DNA of 64,000 nt from Marisa cornuarietis (lineage: Eukaryota > Mollusca > Gastropoda > Architaenioglossa > Ampullariidae). Below the pieces are notes generated by a model. The model was given only the letters and a program-made list of their open reading frames with translations, was not told the DNA's origin and ran no database searches. The position numbers and the translations under genes were made by a program. Positions 12,495 through 23,760 of the stretch are shown in pieces. Numbering within the stretch: the stretch's first letter is position 1; each line of letters opens with the position of its first letter. The stretch covers positions 2,976,001 through 3,040,000 of the forward strand of contig SMMW01000535.1 in NCBI GenBank assembly GCA_004794655.1, given 5' to 3'.

Positions 12495-13311
12495 CTGAAA
12501 AATTGACATTTTGAATATTAATCTGATGCAAAAAAAAAATGTTAGTGATCCTAAGGATACTTTAAAACCAATCGTTCATGGGAAGGAAGCTTCTGTGATT
12601 AATCTGAATGAAGTAAATTTTTTGTCAGCATCAAAATGTGAGAGTAATTTTGGGTGTTGTTATTATGATGTGAACGTAAGCAGTTCTGTGTGTCGAGGAC
12701 ATTGCATGAAGCAGGCGAAGCAACTCTCTTCTTCCATCGGCTTTACCTCCCCTGATGTCAGGTTCACTTTTTGTTAAGCAGCAGCTAAGTTGGTAGGGGG
12801 ACTTTTTCTGCAACAAACCTCGAAACAACCGCTTCATTGTCTACAGCTATGTGGATTGCATTTGCAACTATGCTATGAAACATCCCCGTTTAGTGTCAAA
12901 CGAGGAGGAAAAGGAAGGATAAGGGCAGCACACACTGAGGAACGCTGACGGAGCTCATACGATAAGAAACTAGAAAATGGAGCCTAGAAGGACGGTGAGA
13001 CAAGAGATCACAGCTGACGTGGACACGATCCTTTGCAGAGTTGAATATCTCGGGACTAGGATGCACAAAAAAAACTTGCTTTCACTTCAATACACACATT
13101 TCGCTACGTGCACGTCCTCCTGCGGGCAGTTTGGAAAGAAATGCGAATGGTTCATCTAACATAACACCCTCGAGAAGAGCATTGGGCAGATGAGAGTCGC
13201 TGAGTTGCTGGCCATATGGTCTGTCCTAAGCGTAGAGGAGAAAGGTAGGAGGGGGGTGGGTGGGGTGATGAAGAGGGGACAGCAATAGGTTGGACCGTTG
13301 GCTAAACTTAC
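12495..13311. other. intron between exons 19 and 20
   Basis: About 0.8 kb without a recognised gene or repeat. Confidence 0.65.
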
Positions 13312-13440
13312 TGCGGTTACATCGCAGGCCTGTGTAGCCCACGTCACAAAGACACTGGCCGCTGGTGCTGTCACAGGACACGGCGTGCACGCATTCGCAC
13401 TCCATTGCACAGTTCGGGCCCCACCGACCGGTCGCACAGC
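13312..13440 (-). CDS. MEGF6: visible exon 19: laminin-type EGF
   Basis: This 43-codon phase 1-1 exon has acceptor CTTCTGGCAG and donor CGCA|GTAAGT. It encodes CATGRWGPNCAMECEC, SCDSTSGQCLC and GYTGLRC, with eight cysteines. The CPxG start is changed to CATG. The intron upstream carries a CA/GC microsatellite. Confidence 0.9.
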
Positions 13441-13629
13441 CTGCCAGAAGACCAGAGAGATGTTCAGTTAGTAAATAGCGGATGTGTACCGTGATTGTCT
13501 TTATGCTGCTGCTACGTTGTACAAGAATACACATCGCACACCTTATACCTACGTCGGTATGCACCCACGCGTGCAGACTTACACAGGCATACACATACGT
13601 ACATGCAAGCGCATACACAAACACACGGA

Positions 13630-13690
13630 GGCGCGCGCGCGCGCACACACACACACACACACACATACACACATACACACAGACACACGA
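13630..13690. repeat. GC/CA compound microsatellite
   Basis: A (GC)n run passes into (CA)n in the intron upstream of exon 19. It produces several spurious His/Thr-rich and Cys/Val-rich open frames on both strands. Confidence 0.9.
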
Positions 13691-13900
13691 ATATGTACGC
13701 ATGCAAACATTAGGGATGCGGTCTTTCCTCGGCGATAATGCATTAGCATATGCACAAGAGTATTTGTTCTACAGCGCTGACACTTCACATCTGTGCTGTA
13801 GCGATACAGCTAAACCAAACTCAAGGGAATAAAATAGTCAGCGATCTTTAATAACACGGGTGTTAATATTGAAGATTATTGCATAACAGTAACAACACAC

Positions 13901-14029
13901 CTCTTTCACACGCGTCGCCCATCCAGCCGTTGGTACAGTTGCACCAACCATCGATGTGGTTGCAGGTGCTGTCGTGCATGCAAAAGCAGCGGTATAGACA
14001 GTTCTGGCCATACGTTCCATGTGGACACG
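13901..14029 (-). CDS. MEGF6: visible exon 18: laminin-type EGF
   Basis: This 43-codon phase 1-1 exon has acceptor TTTCTTCAG and donor AGAG|GTGTGT. It encodes CPHGTYGQNCLYRCFC, CNHIDGWCNC and GWMGDAC, with eight cysteines. The TG-rich donor GTGTGT is weaker than GTRAGT. Confidence 0.9.
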
Positions 14030-14302
14030 CTGAAGAAAACCCACATAGCAGCAAGAAAAATTAGATCTGGCGCAAACTTCAATAAACACAAAGGTTTTAC
14101 AGGTACAATATGGCAAATTTATGTTACAAAACACTAAAACTGTGTAAAAGTCCATTTCCCTTACAAAACATTATCACGTCTAAAGGGGCGGGGATGATGT
14201 CAGTAATTGTTTTCTGTGATTGGATAAACCTCAGTGCAAGATGCTGTTTTCCAAATATGGGCAAATAATAAATTCGTTATTTTGTGACGTCCCAACACTC
14301 AC

Positions 14303-14561
14303 TCTCTTCACATCTGGCCCCGCGGAAGCCGGGAGGGCAGATGCACTGGCCGCTGATGGCCTCGCAGCTGGCGTCGTTGTCACACTCGCAGTCCCGCCTG
14401 CAGTCCTGACCCCAGGTGCCCAGGGGACAGCGCTGGTCGCATAGAATGCCCATGTAGCCGGCTGGACATGCGCATTTGCCCGTCACGTGATCGCACGTGG
14501 AGCCCGTGCCACAGTTGCAGATGCTCTGGCACTCGATGCCATAGAAACCTTCCGGGCACGC
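14303..14561 (-). CDS. MEGF6: visible exon 17: two laminin-type EGFs
   Basis: This 259-bp exon starts in phase 0 (acceptor ACGTACAG followed by GCG TGC) and ends in phase 1 (donor GAGA|GTGAGT). It holds two whole repeats: CPEGFYGIECQSIC to GYMGILC, and CPLGTWGQDCRRDC to GFRGARC, sixteen cysteines. The phase-0 start was chosen because a phase-1 reading loses the cysteine frame, and it fits the phase-0 end of exon 16. Confidence 0.92.
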
Positions 14562-15658
14562 CTGTACGTAAACAGATACACGTGACTCGAGAATTACGAT
14601 AAGCACACCTTGCAGGAGCTAGGCTTGACTAAATTACCATTTTTACTGAAATGCATAGCAGCCTCTAATTATATCGCCCGTTGTTTAACTCTGAGAAAGC
14701 TTAAATAGATGCTCTAAATGCACGAGGCGTTTACTGTGTGCGCAAGTATCGAGTGATGAAATATGAAAAGACCCACAATCCAACAGTCTGGGAATTCATG
14801 TTGGAAATCGATGACACCTGAATTAGTGGGTTCTGTTCAGCGAGGAGACAATTTTTTGGCCAGCTAGCCCGTCTATGATGTGTACAACTTCAGAATCACC
14901 CTTACCTTACCCTCAACAACAACAATAATAGTATTTCTATAATAATTTTTGCTCCAGGTGTACAAGACACAAGAGAAACTCCATTTTTAACTGTTAATAA
15001 AACAAGTTAAAATATTTTTGAAAACACTTTTATTTGAAATACACTAAAACGGGTAAAATAATTTTTTTCTTAGGTTTCAAGATTTTCTTTAATACATATA
15101 ACTTAGAATATAAAAGTGTGAGGAGCACCTTCTCAAGCTATTAAAAATATGATCATCAGTGCCCCTCACACTTTTATATTTCAAGTTATATTAAAGAAAA
15201 TCCCGAGACCTAAGGAAAAATTATTTTACTACTTGCCGACTGCTGGAAATGATTTAATATTGCATTGTCACCAGAAACGAGTAACTGTTGAAAATTTCAG
15301 ACCTTTAGGACGATGGGAGGTGGGTGAAAAATCGATTTAAAAATTCGACCATACATAGTGAGCTAAATAAAAGTGTGTAAAAAAATCGTTAACTCCGTCA
15401 AGTGCCGGTCATTTACAAGCAACCTGCACTCACAGGAATTTTAACAGAGCTTCGCTATCGAACTACTCTCGTAGTTTTGCCGCCCTTGACAGAATCTTCG
15501 CTGTTCCAAGCAGTGGGCTAGATGGGGCTCCTAGCTCCTGCCTGCTCTCACCTGGCGCCCCCACCTGCGTACACATGGATGCCGCTCCGCGCGAGTGTGC
15601 ATCTGGTACGGCTGACCTTGCTAACCTTACTGCACCTGCACACGTGGGCTCGCCTCAC
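14562..15658. other. intron between exons 16 and 17 with long hairpin
   Basis: An AT-rich 1.1-kb intron. Its main content is the inverted repeat at 15052-15230. No coding signal is present. Confidence 0.65.
15052..15230. repeat. long inverted repeat (hairpin)
   Basis: The left arm (about 15052-15128) and right arm (about 15159-15230) are reverse complements over roughly 72 bp with few mismatches, separated by a loop of about 30 bp. Shared blocks include ATATAAAAGTGTGAGG/CCTCACACTTTTATAT and GATTTTCTTTAATA/TATTAAAGAAAATC. It could be a foldback or MITE-type element or a local inversion duplication. In the gene's pre-mRNA it would form a long stem. Confidence 0.85.
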
Positions 15659-15786
15659 CTTTTCGCAGTGGATGCTTCGCCACCCGGCCGCGCACGTGCA
15701 AGCCCCGCTGATGTGGTCACACTCGGCGCCGTTCTGGCACCGGCACTTGCGGCTGCACCCTGGTCCGTACATTTCGTCCTGGCAAG
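15659..15786 (-). CDS. MEGF6: visible exon 16: laminin-type EGF, phase-0 end
   Basis: This 128-bp exon starts in phase 1 (acceptor GCCTAACAG) and ends in phase 0 (donor GAAAAG|GTGAGG). It encodes CQDEMYGPGCSRKCRC, CDHISGACTC and AAGWRSIHCEK. Cys 1 is followed by QDE rather than PxG, and the last loop has WRSIHC instead of WxGxxC, so this repeat is the most divergent of the array. The phase-0 end matches the phase-0 start of exon 17. Confidence 0.88.
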
Positions 15787-16174
15787 CTGTTAGGCACAAA
15801 GGAAGCGATCATGTATATTTGTAAGGGGCGTCAATGAGTTTAACTGTCAAAAAACAAACAAACAAACAGGCAATAGTATAGCGGCTATACTCACTGGATG
15901 TTCACACTAATAACTACTGGACCTTTGTCTTCATAGCAAATGATGGTGTGGCTACTTGACAGTTAAGTTAATAGCCAATAAACAGTGGTTTAGACGCCGA
16001 ACATTTATACTAATGACAAATGGGGATCGACAGTTAATGATCGACATCGGTGTGGATGCTAGATATGTCAACAAATGACAGTGTTATAGTTACTGGGCAT
16101 TTGTCTCTAAAGACAATTAGTACTGTACAGTCAGAAGCGGCATGTTTGAAGATCAGACGCTGAGTTGTACTCAC

Positions 16175-16303
16175 GCTGGGCGCAGCTTGTTCCCCGCCAT
16201 CCGGGGGCGCACAGACACTCGCCAGTCACGGGGTCACATTCGGCGCTGTTGAGGCAGTTGCAACGTAGGACACAATTCTCTCCGTACATCCCAGGGGGGC
16301 AGG
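16175..16303 (-). CDS. MEGF6: visible exon 15: laminin-type EGF
   Basis: This 43-codon phase 1-1 exon has acceptor TACGGACAG and donor CAGC|GTGAGT. It encodes CPPGMYGENCVLRCNC, NSAECDPVTGECLC and GWRGTSC, eight cysteines in canonical spacing. Confidence 0.9.
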
Positions 16304-16862
16304 CTGTCCGTATAAAAAAAAGCAAAAAAAAGTCAGGATCTGAGACTCACATTAGACATTCCAAACAGATAGCACAGGAAAACATTCGACCAAAACCTCG
16401 AAATATTTTGTGATCTGCAAGAAATTACGGAACTTTTAAACTAGAATAAAATAACCGGAGTTGTTTCTAGATGATGTCAATGCAAGAGTGAAACAAATGA
16501 AGGGTCAACACTATGACTAGGAAATTAAAAAAATTCAATAAACAAACATTTTAACCCCACAGAAATCAACACTACGGGCTTATCACACGAAATAAAACAC
16601 TCAGCAAACACGCTCCCGGGAGAACGTGTGACGATGTTGGGCAGTTTTGTAAAAACTTTGGCGAACTTAGTCAAACCATCCGTTTGAGGACCTTTTGCCA
16701 TTTCATGCGACTGTGTTACAGTCGTTTCCTCACCGTAGCACATTACCTCTACTCCTATTGTTTCGTGCTCCACGTGCCGTGATACCGCCTTTAGTTTCTG
16801 GCTCGGCAACAACACCAGTTTCCCCTCCTCCCCCTCCTGCTCTACGAGGTCGGTTTGTTTAC

Positions 16863-16991
16863 CTCGATCACAAATCTGGCCGGTCCAGCCCGCCTTGCAC
16901 GTGCAACGACCATCGGCGGGGTTGCAGGATGCGTTGTTCTCGCACATACAGCGCATAAGGCATTGCGGGCCGTACCTTCCCTCAGGGCACT
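16863..16991 (-). CDS. MEGF6: visible exon 14: laminin-type EGF
   Basis: This 43-codon phase 1-1 exon has acceptor GTGTTTGAAG (an uncommon AAG acceptor) and donor CGAG|GTAAAC. It encodes [30 protein letters not shown] and GWTGQIC, with eight cysteines and a possible N-glycosylation site (NAS). Confidence 0.9.
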
Positions 16992-17424
16992 CTTCAAACA
17001 CAAACAAAAGAGGCGGCTGGTTACATGTTAAGGCGCTTTTGTTTATAATTTCATTTTGTTTACATGAAGAAACAAAACAAAAAAATCAAAATGACTTATT
17101 TAAACTTGTCTGGAAATAATCAGTTCGATCGCATCCTTCTTCAATTTTTTTTTCTTTTATCTTTCTTTCGTCTTTGTTTATTTGTCCCGAAACACCTACA
17201 CTCACACATGTACAGCAATTGGTGTAAAACAAAAATCTACATTTTAGATAACATTAACCAGTGCAGGAAAAATGCCACGAAACCTCATGCAAACATAGCC
17301 TGCAGCAGCTAAAGAATTAAACATTTTTGAGTTTGTAATAGGCGCCATGAAAAGATTTTTTTATTTATACAAGGCCCTCATCTTTTGACCAGTCGGAACC
17401 GTTTTTAACTAAAGTCAGCCTTAC

Positions 17425-17553
17425 CTTCTCGACAGTGAGGTCCATACCACCCGTCTCGACATAAACATTCACCGGTCACCGTGTCGCACGTGGCGCCGTT
17501 CTCACACGTGCACTTGTTCTTGCAGTTGATGCCCCAGCTGCCCTCGGGGCACG
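17425..17553 (-). CDS. MEGF6: visible exon 13: laminin-type EGF
   Basis: This 43-codon phase 1-1 exon has acceptor TATGTCTAG and donor GAAG|GTAAGG. It encodes CPEGSWGINCKNKCTC, CENGATCDTVTGECLC and GWYGPHC, a canonical eight-cysteine repeat. It has no stops on the minus strand and the flanking GT-AG sites fit its neighbours. Confidence 0.9.
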
Positions 17554-18592
17554 CTAGACATAGTGATAAATAACAACCGTCATATAAACTTCGTCGATCT
17601 CATAACACGTATTTGGTTTCTGAAGAGCTCCACTCAATGTTACAGACGACTCTGTTCTCTTAACTATCTCACAACAACCAACTGATTTTTAAAACATTTT
17701 TTTAAAGTTAACTTTTTATTATTTCTCCCCCATACCACTCTTGAATCCATCATGAAGTCTCCAGCTGGGTGTAATGAATTAAGTACATTTTAAAAACACT
17801 GCTGAACATATTTCAAACACTTTTAAAACCTAAATAAGACATCATGTTTTGTCAAAGTAAATCCACGATTGGAAACACTAACAGAACCTGCTAAGATCAG
17901 TTTTTAGTATTTAACTGTTTTCTTTTCTTTTTTCCGTTGATCAAAATATTAGAATGTACTGGCATAGTTACTGAAAAGTTTTCATCCAAGGCAGTTAATA
18001 AAATCGGAATAAAAGCCCTAGTCTCAAAAAGTTGCTAACAAGAAGCTGGCATACCTCTTTGTTGTCTTGCATGGGCAGGCAAATCCATGTCCACTTATAA
18101 CATAATTTTTTGTTATTTTTGTCTTTTAAACAAATACATCAGTTCGTGCAGTCTCTATAAAAGTTTTTTGAAGAGCCATAAACTCGGTGAAGTCACGATT
18201 TAAAAGTACAAAACAAAACAAAAAAACATGCAGGAAAGGCAGAACTCACCGGAAGAGTATAAAAAGCTTGCAAAAAACAAAACAAAAAACATTACGTTTA
18301 AGGACAACACTCATGCACGACTAAAAAAATAAGTATAAAAAGGACTTTCGGGATGCATGCACAGCATCGATATTTTCAAGGCAGCCATGTCTGAAACAGT
18401 GGTATGGTTGACCACCAGGTCAGAGTTACTTTGTTATTCCTTCCATAGGACGGGTTAATATTTAAGCAAATTACATGTCATGCGCAAATATTTGACGGAT
18501 TTCTCCAACTGGCACCTATATATACATATACGTAGAATATTATGTGTCTGTTACGCAGACTACGGATGATAACTCTCGACTGAAACACTTAC
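17554..18592. other. intron between exons 12 and 13
   Basis: An AT-rich 1-kb intron with several A-rich CAAAA stretches. No gene is seen. Confidence 0.65.
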
Positions 18593-18718
18593 TCCTCCGA
18601 CATCGTTTGCCCATGCGTCCTGGCTCGCAGATGCACTTTCCGGTCTCAGGGTCACAAGCGTTGCCATGACATCTACAACTGAGTTTGCAGTTTTTACCAT
18701 GCTTGCCGTGTGGACATG
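18593..18718 (-). CDS. MEGF6: visible exon 12: laminin-type EGF
   Basis: This 42-codon phase 1-1 exon has acceptor TTCCTTCCAG and donor AGGA|GTAAGT. It encodes [27 protein letters not shown] and GRMGKRC, eight cysteines. It is basic overall, and the aromatic residue before Gly in the first loop is replaced by His. One residue is missing before Cys 5 relative to neighbouring repeats. Confidence 0.9.
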
Positions 18719-19795
18719 CTGGAAGGAATGAGAGAAGTAGGGAAGGGAAAGAAAAACAAAACTGAGAAAAAGCGAAATAAATGTAAGCGTCTGATTGGTG
18801 CGAAAAAGAAAAAGATAATTTTTAGCTGAAAATGATTGATGTCTGGAACTCTTTTGGCCAGATGGTGAGTGAAGCGCAGGAAACATGCAATGGTAGGAGC
18901 ATCGTGGCCAGAAGCGGCTTTTGTGAGAAGCGAGCGTGGTTTGGTCATAAACGGTGACTGCCAGCAAAGCAGGACCGAACAAAAATGTGAGTCGTTTGGA
19001 AGAAATCTCACTGCAATTCTACGGTTTTAAACAACAGAAGCAGACATTCTTTTGAGAATAAATCCACAGCAACACCTTGCAATTATTCTGAGTTCAGTCT
19101 TTGTGTTAGTGATAGAGCTTATTTTGCTACCCATTTTTTTTTTACAGAATGGGCAAGTGTGGGAAAAAAGTGGCAGAGATACTGGACTTCAGGTGCACGA
19201 TAAAATTATATGTATGATGACCGTCTATGACCATATGATGACTTTCCATGACTGTATGATGACTGTCAATGACTGATGAGTGTTCATGACTATATGATGA
19301 CCGAGACAGGATGTACGAGATATATATATATATCCTTCTGGTCGGATGAGCAGATCGAAACCTGGTAAACTGTGGCTGCAAACAGCCACTTATCATGCGA
19401 CTTTGTCATTATGATTGTCAAATGTGCGTTTTCCTGTAACTTACTTTACATCTGTTTATCATCGTTTAGTATGCTTCAGGCCAATCTGATTAAGGTTTAC
19501 TACTAAAGATTTCTCTCGGGCAGAAGCAAGGCATAGGACAAGAGTTGAACAACAATTGAAAATGAACAGATCTTTGTGCTTCAAAGAAAACCAAAGTAAC
19601 ACTTACAAAACACTAAAACAAAATTGTACAAGCAAAAATGATGTAAAAGAAAGAAAAATCTATTGAAAGAAAAATTTCTTTGAAGGTTTTTCCTCCATGC
19701 GATAATAAAAGGTATTTAAAACAAACAACAAACCTAAAAAAATAGTCACTAAAAAAAAAAAAAAAAACAGACCAACAACCGATATTAGGTCTTAC
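18719..19795. other. intron between exons 11 and 12
   Basis: Contains the imperfect minisatellite at 19205-19305, a TA run at 19321-19332 and a poly-A run at 19751-19767. No exon is recognised. Confidence 0.65.
19205..19305. repeat. imperfect ATGA-rich minisatellite
   Basis: Repeated short units of the type TATGATGAC and CATGACT are spaced about 15-30 bp apart, six or so copies. Confidence 0.75.
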
Positions 19796-19982
19796 GTTCG
19801 TTGCATCTTGAACCCGTCCACCCCGCTGGACAGTCTCTCAGACAGTAGCCGCTCATAGGGTCACACTTGGTCCCGACAGGACAGCTGCAACGGTGCTGGC
19901 ATCCGTCACCATAGCGACCTTCAGGACACTCGTCTTCGCATCTGTCGCCATGGTAACCGGTTCTGCACTGACATTCTCCTGT
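19796..19982 (-). CDS. MEGF6: visible exon 11: laminin-type EGFs
   Basis: This 187-bp exon starts in phase 0 (acceptor TTGCCTCCAG) and ends in phase 1 (donor GAAC|GTAAGA). TGECQCRTGYHGDRC completes the split repeat from exon 10. CPEGRYGDGCQHRC to GWTGSRC is a whole repeat with CLRDCPAGW between Cys 6 and Cys 7, two residues longer than the usual CxC. It restores the phase-1 rhythm used by the rest of the array. Confidence 0.92.
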
Positions 19983-20275
19983 CTGGAGGCAAGATTTCAA
20001 TTTTAGTAATAAGTCGTTGCCGCTTCGTTGTGTTTTGTCTTGCAAGTTGCATCCTGCATCATGCCATGTAGCATCCCAAAGTGTTAATATCAGGTACAAC
20101 AATAATATTAAAAAATATTTAAAATGTTTCCTTTCGCTCAATAATTCTTTTTTAACATCTGAGATCACTCACGGCACTAAAGAAAGAACTTCCCAGATTA
20201 TTCTCCAGTCTACACCAATAACGCTTACGGTAAAAGGGAAAGAACTTAAAAAGAATACATATCTTGCCAACCTAC

Positions 20276-20614
20276 CTCAGAGTTACAGCCCTTGGAGTTC
20301 TTGGTGACGCAGTCGCACTGTTCCATGCAGTTGGAACCGTAGGTGAACGGTGGGCAGGGAAGATTACACGAAGGCCCGAACCAGCCCAGACGACACTCGC
20401 AGATACCGAAGATGCGGTTGCAGTAGCCGCTGGAGCACTGGTGCAGGCACAGCTTGTCACACGCTTCGCCGAAGTAGCCTGGGGGGCATCCATCCTCGCA
20501 ATTTTCACCTTTCACCCCAGGCGGACATTTACAACGGCCCGTCACGGGATGGCACGAGCCTCCGTTCTGGCATCTGCGCGTGCACAGTCTGTTGCAACCG
20601 TCGCCAAATGTCCC
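20276..20614 (-). CDS. MEGF6: visible exon 10: two and a half laminin-type EGFs
   Basis: This 113-codon phase 0-0 exon, the longest EGF exon of the gene, has acceptor AAATCCCAG and donor TCTGAG|GTAGGT, the same donor sequence as exon 9. It continues the repeat opened in exon 9 (GTFGDGCNRLC), contains CPPGYFGEACDKLC in full, and opens a further one, CPPFTYGSNCMEQC. The last repeat is interrupted after KGCNSE and completed by exon 11. Fusion of ancestral single-repeat exons is a likely origin. Confidence 0.93.
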
Positions 20615-21253
20615 CTGGGATTTTAAAAATTAAAAAAAACATATAAGACCGTAAAGCTCTTAACCTGACAAATACAAATGTTTGAGCAACTCCTTGATAT
20701 AATAATAATAATAGTGAAGATTTGTATAGCGCATATTCACACTCGTAGAGAGTATGCTCTAAGCATATAGCAGTCATGCGAAATTTTCCACACTTGGTCA
20801 AACTTTTGTCATATGTGTTCTGTATAAAAACGACCGTCAAGGCGGTCGATTTCCTTTTCCCTGAAAAGCCAGGAAAGACGTGTTTACCTTGCATTAAGTG
20901 ACAACTGAACAGGTTTGCATGTACAAAAATATACAATGTGCAAAGTGCCATACTAAGAAAAGCGCACAGTAAACGACATGAGTTCAACGAACGAATAAAT
21001 AAAATAAGGAACCAACAGACCAGCGATAAAAAATGAATAAGAGAATTATTGAACAATAGAACGAGGTAATGAACTTACGAAAGATCAACTGCAGGAATAA
21101 ATGAACAAACGAACAAACCAACAGAGAAGTAAAACAAAGAATGAACGAACAAATGAAAGAAAAATGGAAAAATAAAAGGAAAAAAAGGTCAGCCAACCAG
21201 CCAACTCGCCACCCAGCATGCAGACAAAAATACACGCATGCTGACCGACCTAC
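20615..21253. other. intron between exons 9 and 10
   Basis: Contains AATAATAAT and a TTTGTATAGCGC motif near 20700-20732, a sequence often seen at tails of molluscan retroelements. An AACGAACAAA-rich run lies at 21080-21190. No exon is seen. Confidence 0.6.
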
Positions 21254-21396
21254 CTCAGAACAGGGTTGGTCACAGAGAGTACCCTGCCACCCTGCAGAGC
21301 ACACACACCCGTCCCGCGCTTCGGTGCACTGTGCGCCGTTCTGGCAGTGAGTGCACATGTACCCGCAGTCGGGGCCAAAGGTCCCAGGAATGCAAG
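21254..21396 (-). CDS. MEGF6: visible exon 9: first laminin-type EGF
   Basis: This 143-bp exon starts in phase 1 (acceptor TATGTCGCAG) and ends in phase 0 (donor TCTGAG|GTAGGT). It encodes CIPGTFGPDCGYMC, CQNGAQC, GCVCSAGWQGTLC and then DQPCSE, the first cysteine of the next repeat. It is the first eight-cysteine module, and the phase change splits the second repeat between this exon and exon 10. Confidence 0.92.
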
Positions 21397-23239
21397 CTGC
21401 GACATATCAGAACCGAGAGTTATCAGCAAGGCCTTCTAGTAATGAAAGATATTAATTATTACTTGAACACCGGGTAATTAGACCACAGCTAGAGAGACAT
21501 CGGTTACATTTAGTACAGGCCTCGTGCATACATGTGCATAAACCCTTCTTGCTCATTTTCACATCTGAATATAATAAAGAGGAACTCAAGAGAAAAAAAA
21601 GGTTATTAAAGGTAAAAGAAACACACAATACATGAACATTGACTGAGAAAACGCAGGATTAAATGAGCAATGAACAAAGCAACGAGCCAACAGACCACTG
21701 GAAGAAAGAATTCAAATTGTGTTGTCACTCTTTCAGTAACTGGATACTTATTTGTTTTTTTAATTATGATGTGAATGTCGTGTTAATTTTACAGATTGTT
21801 ACGACTGCAGTTTCAGAATGTGATTTATATCTATATACATTTAAACAAGCTTGTTACTATGTGACATATTTCTGGTTTGTATGTATCATTGTGTCATAGC
21901 TACAAATGCCCCTCTGAGCTTATAGCCAAATAAAGAAATAAAAAGAAAAAAATGACCAAACACAGGAAAGGAAGAAAGGAAATACTTAAATTGCTTACAA
22001 GACTTAATTACTTAATTTAAGAGAAGCTTTGTTGAAAAAGTACCTAAAATTAGGATGGATATTCATTTAACCAAAAAACTATTACATAAGCTGTCATACA
22101 TACCAGATGCGTTTCCTTTGAGGCCAACAAGACAAAAAAGTTATTTTCTTTAAATAGCGATTTGTTTTTAGCAACCTGCATAATTGTCTGTGTTTTTTTA
22201 TGTTTTACTTTGCCATCTATTTCGACACGGCATAAAAGCATATAAGACAACATTCCTGTTGGTTCACTTCCAGAAATATTTACATTTGTTTGTACTGACG
22301 ATGGTCCGTCATCACACTTAGCTAAAAGCTTGGATTGTCACGCTGCTTAAAAGGCACAAATCCTATTTACTTACATATTAACATAATATAAATATGTCAC
22401 CTTTCAATCAGAATCAGACTATTGACTTTTTATAAGTAGAATAATAGAACTTCTCCACCCAATAAATCTGTCTTCTAACAATATTCACCCAGACAAGCGT
22501 AGGGAAGTATTACGTTTAGGTAAATTGGAAAAGGTTTTTCTATAAACAGCTAAAGAAGTTCCGGGAGGTCAGAGAAAGACAATCTGGCCGTGGATTACAA
22601 ACGATGTCTTTGGTTCCTGTGAAGTGGAAAAAAAACCTTAAGAAGGACAAGTCCTAACCGACGAACTGCAAAAAAGATCCTGAAACGAATAGCCTTTTGA
22701 TACGAAGATGGGAGAATCAAAAGAACCCTTTAGAAGCAAGTAGTTGGAGATTATTTTCTTTTCTTGTCCAAAAAGATGGCAAAGCAATTTATCTCTTTGC
22801 CTACAACCCATTTAAATCTCGGACCAGACAACCGTAAAGCAGGTCTGCAGTGTATCAAGTCGTCAAAGGGATTCTTTGACAGAAAGCTGCGTTTTTCCAA
22901 GGTGGACTAAATATTGTCTGGAAGGCAATGTGATTCAACTGATGTCACACTACTAAAGAGACACGAACCATAGAAATCCATATCCTTTGCCCACATTAAC
23001 GGAGGAAATGGAAGGGAAGGTACGTCGGGAAGATTATAAATTGCATGGACAACATGCCTGGAGACATATAACAGCAATACAGTCCTCAAGAAAGACCAGA
23101 GTGGTGACTCTAACCCCCCTTCATAACAACAATCAACAACACAACCAACACTCACACTATTATCATGAGCAAAAGCATTTGGAAGAACTTGAAGAATGAA
23201 GGTAACGTGGAAGAATCTGAGGTTTTCAAGAATTTTTAG

Positions 23240-23760
23240 ATCGATTGTCGGAAACAATGGCAGATAAACAGCATACGACTTGCAAATTCAACAGCAGCAA
23301 TGACCAAACTGAAAAGATTATTGAAAAACAGCAGCTTCAGCTTCCACTAAAACTCTTAAAGTCTGGTCATCTCCGTGCGGAGGTGAAACAAGGAGCCTGA
23401 CAGCTGACATCGAAAAAAGTTAAGACTTCAAGACGAAGCTCTTCTGGAGACTCATGGCTGACCCAAAGATTAGCATCTGTTTGCAGTATAATATACGCCT
23501 TAGTCATTCCTTGCCACAATAAAGAGGAGGGGTGGTCCTGATCTGGCCACGTGGTAGGGCACGTCAGTCTTGACTAAATTATCCAGCGGTAGAAACTGGG
23601 AAAAAAGAGCGAAAGGTGGCCCCCAAAACATCAACTATTTGTGGACTATATCATGTGTAGGAGCTCATAGCTCCAGCTCTGCTGTATCTGGTGGAAATTA
23701 CAGACCAGACTATGATGGAGGGCACTGTCAGATGCACTGCCCTTGATGTTCATCTCCATT
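23240..23760 (+). mobile_element. decayed LINE reverse transcriptase C-terminus
   Basis: Plus-strand frames read IRLANSTAAMTKLKRLLKN, then GETRSLTADIEKS-stop-DFKTK, then SGHVVGHVSLD-stop-IIQR. These follow the order seen in many animal non-LTR elements: an ATAAMTKL-like segment, an ETWTLTADIEKRIQAFETK-like segment and a WFGHVxRHDSLxKTI-like segment. Several stops and frame changes make it a pseudogene. The family name is not decided; RTE- or Jockey-like clades are possible. Confidence 0.7.

Noticed and set aside
13226..13832. Overlapping open frames on both strands with His/Thr or Cys/Val runs
   Set aside because: They come from the CA/GC microsatellite. Only the part over 13312-13440 on the minus strand is a real exon.
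20264..20646. Plus-strand and second minus-strand frames over exon 10
   Set aside because: Shadows of the EGF exon. The minus-strand phase-0 frame carries the cysteine pattern.
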